Assembly: GCA_003484265.1 (NCBI GenBank)
Contig: DNDO01000142.1
Span: 17,642 to 23,569, forward strand
Length of the DNA: 5,928 nucleotides
Direction: 5' to 3'
From: Anaerolineae bacterium
GTDB lineage: Bacteria > Chloroflexota > Anaerolineae > Anaerolineales > Villigracilaceae
In this document: in pieces, positions 1 to 5,756 of the stretch
Layout of the letters: every line of letters begins with the position of its first letter
Position numbering within the stretch: position 1 is the first letter of the stretch
The notes under the pieces: model-generated
The model's database searches: none
Told to the model about the DNA's origin: nothing
The model's input: the letters and a program-made list of their open reading frames with translations, nothing else
Translations under genes and position numbers: made by a program

Positions 1-364
1 CCGGATTGGTTTCGAGTATCGAGGCATCGTCAAGGTCAATATTCTGGAGACAAAGCTCTCGAAGCACGGGCCAGGTTGATGGTCGGATAAAGATCCGGAA
101 GTCCTGTTCAGAGCGAGACCGTTCGCTATCAAAGTTAAATTCCCTGATTGAGTCGTATATGGCAACTTCATCCAAAATGCGGATCGCTCCGCCAAAAGGT
201 TGAGACCATACTTCGACCTCATCCTTATACATCGTGGCTTTGCGTTCGAGCGCCAGCATCGATTCGCCGTTCAATGGGTGATTAAATATGACCCTAACCA
301 ACCCAGCGACACTCACGCGCAAACTTAATTCAGCTGTCGCGCCAATGCCGGGTTTATTTTTCAT
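1..364 (-). CDS. Uncharacterised protein, 3'-truncated by the window edge; 121 N-terminal residues visible
   Basis: An open frame without stops runs from an ATG at 364-362 down to base 1, so the gene's end lies outside the window. The protein begins MKNKPGIGATAELSLRVSVA and is predicted to be a soluble alpha/beta protein with no signal peptide or membrane segment. I do not recognise the family. Visible features are a hydrophobic strand (LVRVIF, 22-27), a second strand (MLALERK, 36-42), a W-S-Q-P-F-G-G-A turn (53-60) and an E66-x7-R74-E75 spacing. That order recalls a Nudix domain, but the full Nudix box is absent. The start overlaps the 3' end of the kinase-STAND gene by 11 bp and has no clear Shine-Dalgarno (upstream sequence GCCGTTGAATTCGCCTCGA), so translation is probably coupled to the upstream gene. 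A later in-frame ATG (codon 36, near 259) is a possible but less likely start. The coding call is supported by the overlap geometry and by an uninterrupted 121-codon frame with codon choice like its neighbour's. The function is unknown. Confidence 0.72.
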   Translation of the reverse strand, partial: MKNKPGIGATAELSLRVSVAGLVRVIFNHPLNGESMLALERKATMYKDEVEVWSQPFGGAIRILDEVAIYDSIREFNFDSERSRSEQDFRIFIRPSTWPVLRELCLQNIDLDDASILETNP

Positions 365-3300
365 TCGAGGCGAATTCAACGGCTTGATCAATCGTCATTG
401 CACTGCCCGTCTCCCATGCTTTAATGAATTCATCATGGGACAGCGCGGATTTCATCATTTCACGGTTTCGCTCCACTTCCACGCGGTCGGCAGGCCACCA
501 TGCACCGCCCGTGACCTTCAAAACGGATTCGGCCGCGCTGAGCATGATCGTGCCCCATTCAGTTTGACCTTGTTGAGCTTTCAAACCAGCCAGACCTGCA
601 AGGCATTCGGCGATACCGCGTCGATTTCCCAAACGACGGAACATCGTCAGGCTTTTTCCAAATTGAGATTCAGCCAGTTCGAATTCTTCTTCGTGTTGGG
701 CGATGTATCCCAAATTATGGACGAAGCGTGCCACATCACCGCGGTCGCCTGTAGCACGTAACAACGCTTCACATTCTTCATAATATTTCCGCGCCAGGTC
801 GAATTTTCCCTCTGTACGTGCCACTTCGCCAAGATTGTTCAGCGCGAAAGATATCAACCAGTTTTCGTTGATTGCACGAGCTTCGACAAGCGCTTCTTCA
901 TGATAGACACGAGCCTGTTCGAGATTTCCCAGCCCAAGCTCTGCGTTGCCCAAATGCACGAGCGTAACAACCTTGAAGGGTGTAATCCGGCGTTCTTTGA
1001 ATTGTGCCAGGGCTTGTTCGAGAAGGGGCTGTGCGGCGCTATCCCTGCCCATATTGATCAATACCACAGCGTTGCCCATGAGAATAAAAGGGAGCCATTC
1101 ATCGTTCTTGATCTTTTGTAGGATTGCCAGGCTATTCTGCACTTTCTCCAGGGCGACGTTCTGTTTTCCCTGCCACATCGACGACGACCCGCTGGCGAAA
1201 AGCGTCATTGCGCGGATTGGTGATAGTGCCTCCATCGAGGGGGATGTCAGTATCCGGTCTGCCCACATTCCGCCTTCTAGAATATATCCGCGGCGATACC
1301 AAAACCAAAACAACACGTTGACCAACATAGCTCCAACCTGAACACCTTCTGGTGTTGTGAGATTCCAGGTGAGTGTCGCGCGGATATTATCGTGCTCACG
1401 TTCGAGCCAGTTCAGCCAGCGCAGGGCATTCGATGTATATAACTGAAAAAATCCTATCTGGTTGGTGACGACGTTGCCAAAATACCCGGCATGTTTTGTT
1501 CGCAAAGTTTCCAGTTCGCCGCTCTCTGTGAGCCTTTCAAGCGCATACGAGCGGATGGTCTCCAGCATCGTCAAGCGCGGCTCACCATCAGGAGTATCTT
1601 CCTGTCGTATCAGGCTGTTGTTGATCAGCGATGTTAGACCTTCCAGAATATCCAGCTCGCCGTCTGAATTACACACAGATTCGGCAGCCTCGAAGGTAAA
1701 GCCGCCAACGAATACGCTGAGACGCGCATACAAGATTTTCTCGTCCTGATCTAACAGGTCGTAACTCCACTCAAGCGTATTGCGCAGAGTTTGGTGTCGT
1801 GTTGGCAGATCGCGTGCGCCGCCAGTTAACAATTTGAGTTTGTCATCGAGGCGCGCAAGGATCGCCTGCGGCTGCAACAGTTTCACACGTGCGGCGGCAA
1901 GCTCGAGGGCAAGCGGAAGCCCGTCGAGGCGGCGGCAAATTTCGGCGACGGCAGAGGCGTTCTCTTTTGTCAAAGCAAAGGCAGGATGCGCTGTCCGTGC
2001 CCGTTCAACAAAAAGGATGACTGATTCGTTTTCGATAAAATTTTCCCACCCTGCCTCAGCCTGCGGCAGTTCTAATGGAGGGACGGGGAACTCGCGTTCG
2101 CCGAGCAAGTTGAGAGCAATGCGGCTGCTTGCGAGAATTTTCAATTGAGGTGCGGAGGCTAGGATCCCGGCGACAAGAGGCGCGGCTGAAACGAGTTGTT
2201 CAAAGTTGTCGAATATCAACAACATATTCTTGTCGCGCAGATAATCCTTGATGTTCTCGAGCAGGGGGCGTCCGCCTTCGCGTACGGCGAGTTGCTGTGC
2301 AACGCGCGAGATGAATTGATCCGGATCGGTATCGTCAGCCAATGGGACGAAGTAAACACCATCTCGGAATTGATCGAGCAATTCCTGCGCCACTTGCAAA
2401 CTTAAACGAGTCTTGCCTGTGCCGCCCGGACCCATCAGAGTGACTAGATGCGTATCTTTACGTAACAACAAATCTTTGATCTGTGCGATCTGTTTTGAGC
2501 GCCCGATAAACGGAGTTGGCTGTGCAGGAAGATTGTGTTTTTGCTCCCTTGCCCCGGATATTTGGTTGCTTTGATTCTCATCATAAAGCAGTTCAACATT
2601 CGTTGGCACAGGTAGCTTGAACATGGCGGCATATCGTTTGAGATTGGCGGCGGCATAGATCAAGCCACCCAGGCGTTGTTCATCAGGCTGACCCGCTTTG
2701 TGACAGTACGCCAATCCCGCCGCGACCCCCGCAAGCCAATACTGCCCCCACAGGTCGTCGTGCAAACTTGGATGATTTGCTTCCACCCATTCTGCAAATG
2801 CGCTTCGAGCTGACCCGATCACTGCACTCACCCCCGACATCTCGATCGGAACCTTATGCGGGTCAGGCACATCCGCCACCGCCAATAATGTGAGGAAGTT
2901 GACAAAAGTCTCGAATGAGATTTGCGACATGGCGTGCATCAGGTACGACATTTCCAAATAGCGCTGGTCGTATAACAGCGGCATATTCTCTTTGAACAAA
3001 GCGAAGTCGATCAGATAATACCCCTCGAGAGTTACTTTGTCGTCTGCAAATTTAACCAGAATATTATTCGTATTCAAGTCGCCGTGGATAAAACCCGATG
3101 CAATATCAATTGCGCGTGCCCTGCCCCATGGCTCCGCCGTGCGCGCATACAATAATGGGTTGGGAAATACATGTCCGTTGATCAGCAAGCCGGATGCACC
3201 TGGATTAACCCCATGTGTCTTTTGCAGAAACTGTTCAGTGTTGCCGCCGGCATCCAGCCGAAACCCAAGCCACTTATGTAACACCTTTTGCGGATGGACT

Positions 3301-3779
3301 GCTTGTTCAAACGCGGCGCTGCCATTCCATTCGTTCAATAGAACGGAATTCGTTTTTGCAAAAAGGATTCCGAGTTGATTTTGGCGTTCATATTTGGAAA
3401 GAGGCAGATATTTAAGCAGGGACTGACCTGCGATCCGATAAAAGATCGCTATGGCGTCTTCGTGTTCGACCCGGTCATAAACTAACTCGGCAATATGATC
3501 GCGGGCAAACCCGGGCGTGGACATGCTCATCACCGTGTTATGGCGCGTCACCTCATCCGACTTTACGTTTTTGCCCTTGCGGTCCAGTTTGAGGATGCAA
3601 TGCTCAACGCGTTTGGTTTCGTTGGAAGAAACACTGACGAGGTAAATCACCGCGCCCGACCAGCCTCCGACCAACAATTGAAGCGGCGCAACCTTGATGT
3701 TGTATTGGTTTTCTGCTAATTGAATAATATCTTGATATTCTTGAGGCAGGGAATGAAAATCGGTCGTCAGTTCGGGCAT
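354..3779 (-). CDS. Kinase-like (APH fold) - STAND NTPase - TPR fusion protein, putative signalling or conflict receptor
   Basis: The protein has 1141 residues and no signal peptide or membrane segment, so it is likely cytosolic. Residues about 30-390 form an aminoglycoside-phosphotransferase/kinase-like domain. It has a GGWSGAV nucleotide loop (38-44), a candidate ATP lysine K64 in CILKLD, a candidate helix-C glutamate E76, the catalytic loop HGDLNTNNI (232-240; D234, N239) and a metal-binding D258 in LIDFA. All the key catalytic residues appear intact. Residues about 420-650 are a STAND P-loop NTPase: Walker A GPGGTGKT (450-457), Walker B LLIFDNFEQL with D524, LASSR (549-553) and the GLPLALE motif (620-626). 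A winged-helix-like section (about 660-750, with SYDLLD and LTMLETIRSYALERL) follows. About six TPR-like repeats lie at 850-1090, and the tail (about 1075-1141) resembles the usual C-terminus of AfsR/LuxR-type ATPases. No SARP, LuxR or other DNA-binding domain is present. The start ATG (3779) has AAAGG eight bases upstream. The kinase-like part may correspond to the ternary-complex-associated kinase-like domains (TCAD type) of conflict systems; this is from memory and unverified. The substrate and trigger are unknown. Confidence 0.93.
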   Translation of the reverse strand: MPELTTDFHSLPQEYQDIIQLAENQYNIKVAPLQLLVGGWSGAVIYLVSVSSNETKRVEHCILKLDRKGKNVKSDEVTRHNTVMSMSTPGFARDHIAELVYDRVEHEDAIAIFYRIAGQSLLKYLPLSKYERQNQLGILFAKTNSVLLNEWNGSAAFEQAVHPQKVLHKWLGFRLDAGGNTEQFLQKTHGVNPGASGLLINGHVFPNPLLYARTAEPWGRARAIDIASGFIHGDLNTNNILVKFADDKVTLEGYYLIDFALFKENMPLLYDQRYLEMSYLMHAMSQISFETFVNFLTLLAVADVPDPHKVPIEMSGVSAVIGSARSAFAEWVEANHPSLHDDLWGQYWLAGVAAGLAYCHKAGQPDEQRLGGLIYAAANLKRYAAMFKLPVPTNVELLYDENQSNQISGAREQKHNLPAQPTPFIGRSKQIAQIKDLLLRKDTHLVTLMGPGGTGKTRLSLQVAQELLDQFRDGVYFVPLADDTDPDQFISRVAQQLAVREGGRPLLENIKDYLRDKNMLLIFDNFEQLVSAAPLVAGILASAPQLKILASSRIALNLLGEREFPVPPLELPQAEAGWENFIENESVILFVERARTAHPAFALTKENASAVAEICRRLDGLPLALELAAARVKLLQPQAILARLDDKLKLLTGGARDLPTRHQTLRNTLEWSYDLLDQDEKILYARLSVFVGGFTFEAAESVCNSDGELDILEGLTSLINNSLIRQEDTPDGEPRLTMLETIRSYALERLTESGELETLRTKHAGYFGNVVTNQIGFFQLYTSNALRWLNWLEREHDNIRATLTWNLTTPEGVQVGAMLVNVLFWFWYRRGYILEGGMWADRILTSPSMEALSPIRAMTLFASGSSSMWQGKQNVALEKVQNSLAILQKIKNDEWLPFILMGNAVVLINMGRDSAAQPLLEQALAQFKERRITPFKVVTLVHLGNAELGLGNLEQARVYHEEALVEARAINENWLISFALNNLGEVARTEGKFDLARKYYEECEALLRATGDRGDVARFVHNLGYIAQHEEEFELAESQFGKSLTMFRRLGNRRGIAECLAGLAGLKAQQGQTEWGTIMLSAAESVLKVTGGAWWPADRVEVERNREMMKSALSHDEFIKAWETGSAMTIDQAVEFASNEK

Positions 3780-3781
3780 GT

Positions 3782-3795
3782 TGCAAACCTTTGCA
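3782..3795. promoter_or_regulatory. 14-bp palindrome covering the Shine-Dalgarno of the kinase-STAND gene
   Basis: TGCAAACCTTTGCA is a two-fold symmetric sequence (arms TGCAAA/TTTGCA, centre CC). On the minus strand its centre is the AAAGG Shine-Dalgarno (3792-3788), eight bases from the ATG at 3779. In the mRNA it could fold as UGCAA-AGGU-UUGCA with part of the ribosome site in the loop. It could also be a repressor operator, or chance. The symmetry is seen directly; the function is inferred. Confidence 0.35.
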
Positions 3796-3810
3796 CTCGG
3801 TATTTACTGC

Positions 3811-3819
3811 ATCATAACA
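3811..3819 (-). promoter_or_regulatory. Candidate extended -10 promoter of the kinase-STAND gene
   Basis: Read on the minus strand, TGTTATGAT gives a TGn extension followed by TATGAT (3816-3811), five of six matches to TATAAT. The base pairs at the -35 distance (3839-3834, TCCAAA) are a poor match, as is common for extended -10 promoters. Transcription would begin near 3804, giving a leader of about 25 nt that carries the Shine-Dalgarno. It lies downstream of the terminator at 3866-3886, so the gene would have its own promoter. Confidence 0.4.
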
Positions 3820-3827
3820 GAAATAGA

Positions 3828-3869
3828 TTTTCATTTGGATATTTAATTTGTAGTCAAGTCAAATGAAAA
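3828..3869. repeat. 10-bp perfect inverted repeat with 22-bp spacer upstream of the kinase-STAND promoter
   Basis: TTTTCATTTG (3828-3837) and CAAATGAAAA (3860-3869) are exact reverse complements. The arm nearer the gene overlaps the -35 position of the promoter candidate, and the other overlaps the U-tract of the neighbouring terminator. The spacer on the minus strand contains the overlapping copies TTGACTTGACT. The arms are spaced about three helical turns apart centre to centre (32 bp), compatible with a dimeric regulator binding on one DNA face. The region is AT-rich, so chance is possible. Confidence 0.45.
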
Positions 3870-3886
3870 AGCCCGCGTTAGCGGGC
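3866..3886 (-). terminator. Rho-independent terminator, minus strand
   Basis: On the minus strand GCCCGC-TAAC-GCGGGC (3886-3871) forms a six-pair, all-G/C stem with a four-base loop, followed immediately by TTTTT (3870-3866). This is a canonical intrinsic terminator. It lies about 118 bp beyond the stop codon of the DUF6326 gene and before the promoter candidate of the kinase-STAND gene. It therefore most likely ends the DUF6326 transcript and insulates the next gene. On the plus strand no T-run follows the stem. Confidence 0.82.
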
Positions 3887-3936
3887 GGACGTGGAATCAG
3901 CTAGAGATGAAGAGAAAACTCGAAGCCGGAAAAATA

Positions 3937-3985
3937 CCTGACAAATCGCGCAAACTTCCACCAGTTCGCTGCACGCTTTGTCAGG
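3937..3985. repeat. Long imperfect intergenic hairpin, possible bidirectional terminator or dispersed palindromic element
   Basis: CCTGACAAA (3937-3945) and TTTGTCAGG (3977-3985) are exact reverse complements. Inside them GCGCA (3948-3952) can pair with TGC and GC (3970-3972, 3975-3976) with a small bulge, and AACT (3953-3956) with AGTT (3963-3966). The whole 49 bases can thus fold as one bulged hairpin. It is followed by six Ts on the plus strand (3988-3993) and, read on the minus strand, by TATTTTT (3936-3930). It lies 18 bp after the DUF6326 stop, so it could be a first terminator there. The size and bulged structure also resemble mobile or REP-like intergenic palindromes. Confidence 0.5.
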
Positions 3986-4003
3986 CGTTTTTTGTTGTCA
4001 GGG

Positions 4004-4435
4004 CTAACTTTCCTGTCGAGGCCACTTCCATGCATATCGGATAATCAGCAGGAGAAGGACGACTTCTACAACAGCACCAAACCCATAGAAAAAGACCCAC
4101 TCCTCTCCGATCACGTTAAAGAGCGAATAAGGGATATAAACCGCTGCCACAATCAGGTTTGTCCAGCGATTGACCTTAGCCGGCAACGCCACGGAGAGGA
4201 ATATCATCAAGGCCGGAATTGATATTGAAATTAGTGCCCCAAGCACAAGTCCTTGGGTGACATCAAACACGAACATTTTTCCGTCAAGGATGCCTTCGAC
4301 AACGCCCGGCATGTAGAGGTGGAGATAGTCGACATAGATGTACAGAAACATAAAGGACGCCCATAATGCTGAAAGCCTCATCTTTACATTTATTTTTATA
4401 TCTTCCAACTCAGTGGTCTTATTGATTGAATTCAT
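4004..4435 (-). CDS. DUF6326 family integral membrane protein
   Basis: The protein has 143 residues, matching the usual length of the DUF6326 family. That family is recognised from the motifs LEDIKINVKMRLSALWA-like (here ELEDIKINVKMRLSALW, 9-25), DYLHLYMPG (36-44), IPALMIFLSVALPAKVNRW (73-91) and the C-terminal YAWKWP (134-139). Four membrane helices are predicted at about 21-41, 59-83, 91-110 and 113-135, with a short polar N-terminus. The family has no known biochemical role, and nothing here reveals one; several charged and aromatic residues near the helix ends (D36, E111, E112, W113) are simply noted. The start ATG (4435-4433) has AAGGA ten bases upstream (4450-4446), which supports it. 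The gene appears to be monocistronic, with its own intergenic regions on both sides and a strong terminator downstream. Confidence 0.88.
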   Translation of the reverse strand: MNSINKTTELEDIKINVKMRLSALWASFMFLYIYVDYLHLYMPGVVEGILDGKMFVFDVTQGLVLGALISISIPALMIFLSVALPAKVNRWTNLIVAAVYIPYSLFNVIGEEWVFFYGFGAVVEVVLLLLIIRYAWKWPRQES

Positions 4436-4445
4436 TTTTTATTGT

Positions 4446-4450
4446 TCCTT
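4446..4450 (-). promoter_or_regulatory. Shine-Dalgarno of the DUF6326 gene
   Basis: On the minus strand AAGGA lies ten bases before the ATG at 4435, in the context AAAAAAGGAACAATAAAAA. The spacing is slightly long but acceptable. It supports the chosen start. No convincing -35/-10 pair was found in the 233 bp upstream; TTGAAT with TATTAA 15 bp downstream is the best and is weak. Confidence 0.55.
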
Positions 4451-4593
4451 TTTTGAATGATATGGATGAATTTCACGGAATTGGACTCGATTGATAGAAC
4501 CGAATGGCATTCCTAAATTCTTAATAGTTTACGACGATACATTCAAAAAGTTGCGAACGCCTAACTCAGGTTTATTCAGCTTGCTGTATAACC

Positions 4594-4623
4594 CCCCAAT
4601 TTGGTGTATTATCCAACGAGGGG
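4594..4623. repeat. Weak intergenic stem-loop downstream of the tryptophan dioxygenase gene
   Basis: CCCC (4594-4597) and TTGG (4601-4604) can pair with CCAA (4613-4616) and GGGG (4620-4623), around an 8-base loop and a symmetric 3x3 internal loop. It lies about 45 bp beyond the dioxygenase stop. No run of Ts follows on the minus strand, so it is not a convincing intrinsic terminator. It might slow transcription or protect the mRNA 3' end. Apart from this and a 5-bp AT-rich hairpin at 4644-4657, I see nothing in 4436-4668. Confidence 0.25.
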
Positions 4624-4668
4624 ACTTAACAACCTACAGGCGGAATAACCCATTATTTATTTCGTAGA

Positions 4669-5703
4669 TTACACTTGAAAACTCACCTTCTCCTTTAACA
4701 CATTCGGCAACTTGGGCAGTTTGCTCCTTTCGATCAAAAACGTCGCCACCTCGGTGATCTCGCGGAAGGCGTAATGCTGGCTCAACGTCCCTTCGAGGTA
4801 GCCTGCGCCGCTGGTGCCGCCAGTCCCTGCGCGGATGCCGATCATGCGCCGCACCATCGAGAAGTGACGATAGCGCCAGTTTGAAAGCAGTTCGTCGATT
4901 TCAGAGAGTGTGTTAAGTAACTCGAAAGGCAATTGGAAGATCGGCAAATCCCGATAGAGCGTAATGAACAACGCCGCTTGCATCGCGGACGGGGATATAT
5001 CCCCGCGCCCTTCGCTAAAAAAGACGTTATCGAATTCGGCAGATCGTCCCTTTTCGTTTTCCGATAACCCGCTTTGGTATATGTTTCGATAATCCGACCA
5101 GAATTTATCCGCGTTCGTTTTGCTTGTTGATTCATAATCAGCCCAATATTTTTCGTCGAAGAACGGCATCCGCTCCAGCCATTGAATGATGAGTTGTTTC
5201 AAGGTGCTTTCACTCTCAGCTTGATTCACATCCTGCATATCGTTTTCAGATAAACTGCCGCGGCGAGTATGTTTGTAATACTCCTTTTTGTACCGCTCTT
5301 CCATTTTCAAACCGAGTTTGGCTTCGATCAATCGGAACTGTTTGCTTTGAAAACCCGAAGCGGGCAGGAGGTAATTTCTGAACTCCAAAAAATCGAGCGC
5401 GGTCATGGTTTCGAGCACACTCACCTGGTGGTTAAGCAGTTCCAATATTTTCACGATCCGTTTGAGTTTATAGACCACGTTGCTCATATCGGGCGAATTC
5501 TCGTTGATGCGATCCTGCAAAAAGATGTTACGTGCCAGATCCAATTCAAAAATGATCTGCTTGAACCACAACTCATACGCCTGATGGATGATGATAAACA
5601 GCATCTCGTCGTTGCCATCATCCATCTTTTCAAAGCTGCGCGGATGCTGGCTGTTCAAGATCGTGTCGAGTTCGATGTAATCGGAATAATAGAGGTCGGA
5701 CAT
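4669..5703 (-). CDS. kynA: Tryptophan 2,3-dioxygenase
   Basis: This haem enzyme opens the indole ring of L-tryptophan with O2 to give N-formylkynurenine, the first step of the kynurenine pathway, in the cytosol. The 344-residue protein carries the family signatures: YSDYIELDTILNSQHP (6-21), DEMLFIIIHQAYELWFKQ (32-49, with the distal-pocket H40), EFRNYLLPASGFQS (107-120, with the candidate substrate-carboxylate-binding R109), WRYRHFSMVRRMIG (276-289, proximal haem ligand H280) and GTGGTSGAGYL (293-303). The sequence is complete and intact. It is longer than the roughly 300-residue Xanthomonas enzyme because the 135-235 segment is expanded. The start at 5703 is chosen because AAGGAG sits five bases upstream and the family N-terminus begins near there. 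An in-frame ATG at 5739 would add 12 residues without a ribosome site. No formamidase, kynureninase or kynurenine monooxygenase gene is visible. It is divergent from the HAD gene. Confidence 0.97.
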   Translation of the reverse strand: MSDLYYSDYIELDTILNSQHPRSFEKMDDGNDEMLFIIIHQAYELWFKQIIFELDLARNIFLQDRINENSPDMSNVVYKLKRIVKILELLNHQVSVLETMTALDFLEFRNYLLPASGFQSKQFRLIEAKLGLKMEERYKKEYYKHTRRGSLSENDMQDVNQAESESTLKQLIIQWLERMPFFDEKYWADYESTSKTNADKFWSDYRNIYQSGLSENEKGRSAEFDNVFFSEGRGDISPSAMQAALFITLYRDLPIFQLPFELLNTLSEIDELLSNWRYRHFSMVRRMIGIRAGTGGTSGAGYLEGTLSQHYAFREITEVATFLIERSKLPKLPNVLKEKVSFQV

Positions 5704-5708
5704 GGTTT

Positions 5709-5714
5709 CTCCTT
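5709..5714 (-). promoter_or_regulatory. Shine-Dalgarno that fixes the kynA start
   Basis: On the minus strand AAGGAG is followed by AAACC and then the ATG at 5703. Match and spacing are near ideal. It rules against the upstream in-frame ATG at 5739, which would place this site inside the coding sequence. Confidence 0.8.
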
Positions 5715-5742
5715 GTGTGTATCCTTCATCCAGTTGCACTTG

Positions 5743-5748
5743 AGTATA
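5743..5748 (-). promoter_or_regulatory. Candidate -10 element of the kynA promoter
   Basis: On the minus strand TATACT (5748-5743) matches TATAAT at five of six positions. Transcription would begin near 5736 and leave a leader of about 33 nt carrying the AAGGAG site. The matching -35 region, inside the start of the HAD gene, is poor. The element overlaps the plus-strand -10 of the HAD gene base for base. Confidence 0.4.
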
Positions 5749-5750
5749 AT
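5745..5750 (+). promoter_or_regulatory. Candidate -10 element (TATAAT) of a leaderless HAD gene
   Basis: A perfect TATAAT ends at 5750. If its last base is -7, transcription starts at 5757, the A of the second of two adjacent ATG codons (5754 and 5757). There is no good Shine-Dalgarno upstream of these codons. Together this suggests a leaderless mRNA. No good -35 hexamer is found at 16-18 bp. The geometry is observed; the start point is inferred. Confidence 0.45.
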
Positions 5751-5756
5751 CCCATG

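Noticed and set aside
288..761. Open frame of 157 codons on the plus strand
   Set aside because: It lies antisense to the kinase-STAND gene and the following coupled gene, has no recognisable domain or ribosome site, and its composition is that of a shadow frame.
3937..3985. Hairpin as an integron attC site
   Set aside because: The outer ends lack the GTTRRRY and RYYYAAC boxes, and there is no integrase or cassette array nearby.
3992..4222. Open frame of 76 codons on the plus strand in the DUF6326 region
   Set aside because: It is mostly antisense to the DUF6326 gene, which has family motifs and a Shine-Dalgarno. This frame has neither.
4594..4623. Stem-loop as an intrinsic terminator of kynA
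   Set aside because: The stem is broken by a 3x3 internal loop and no T-run follows on the minus strand, so it is listed only as a weak stem-loop.
4669..5739. Longer tryptophan dioxygenase starting at the ATG at 5739
   Set aside because: The 12 extra residues are not family-like and there is no ribosome site before 5739, whereas AAGGAG lies five bases before the ATG at 5703.
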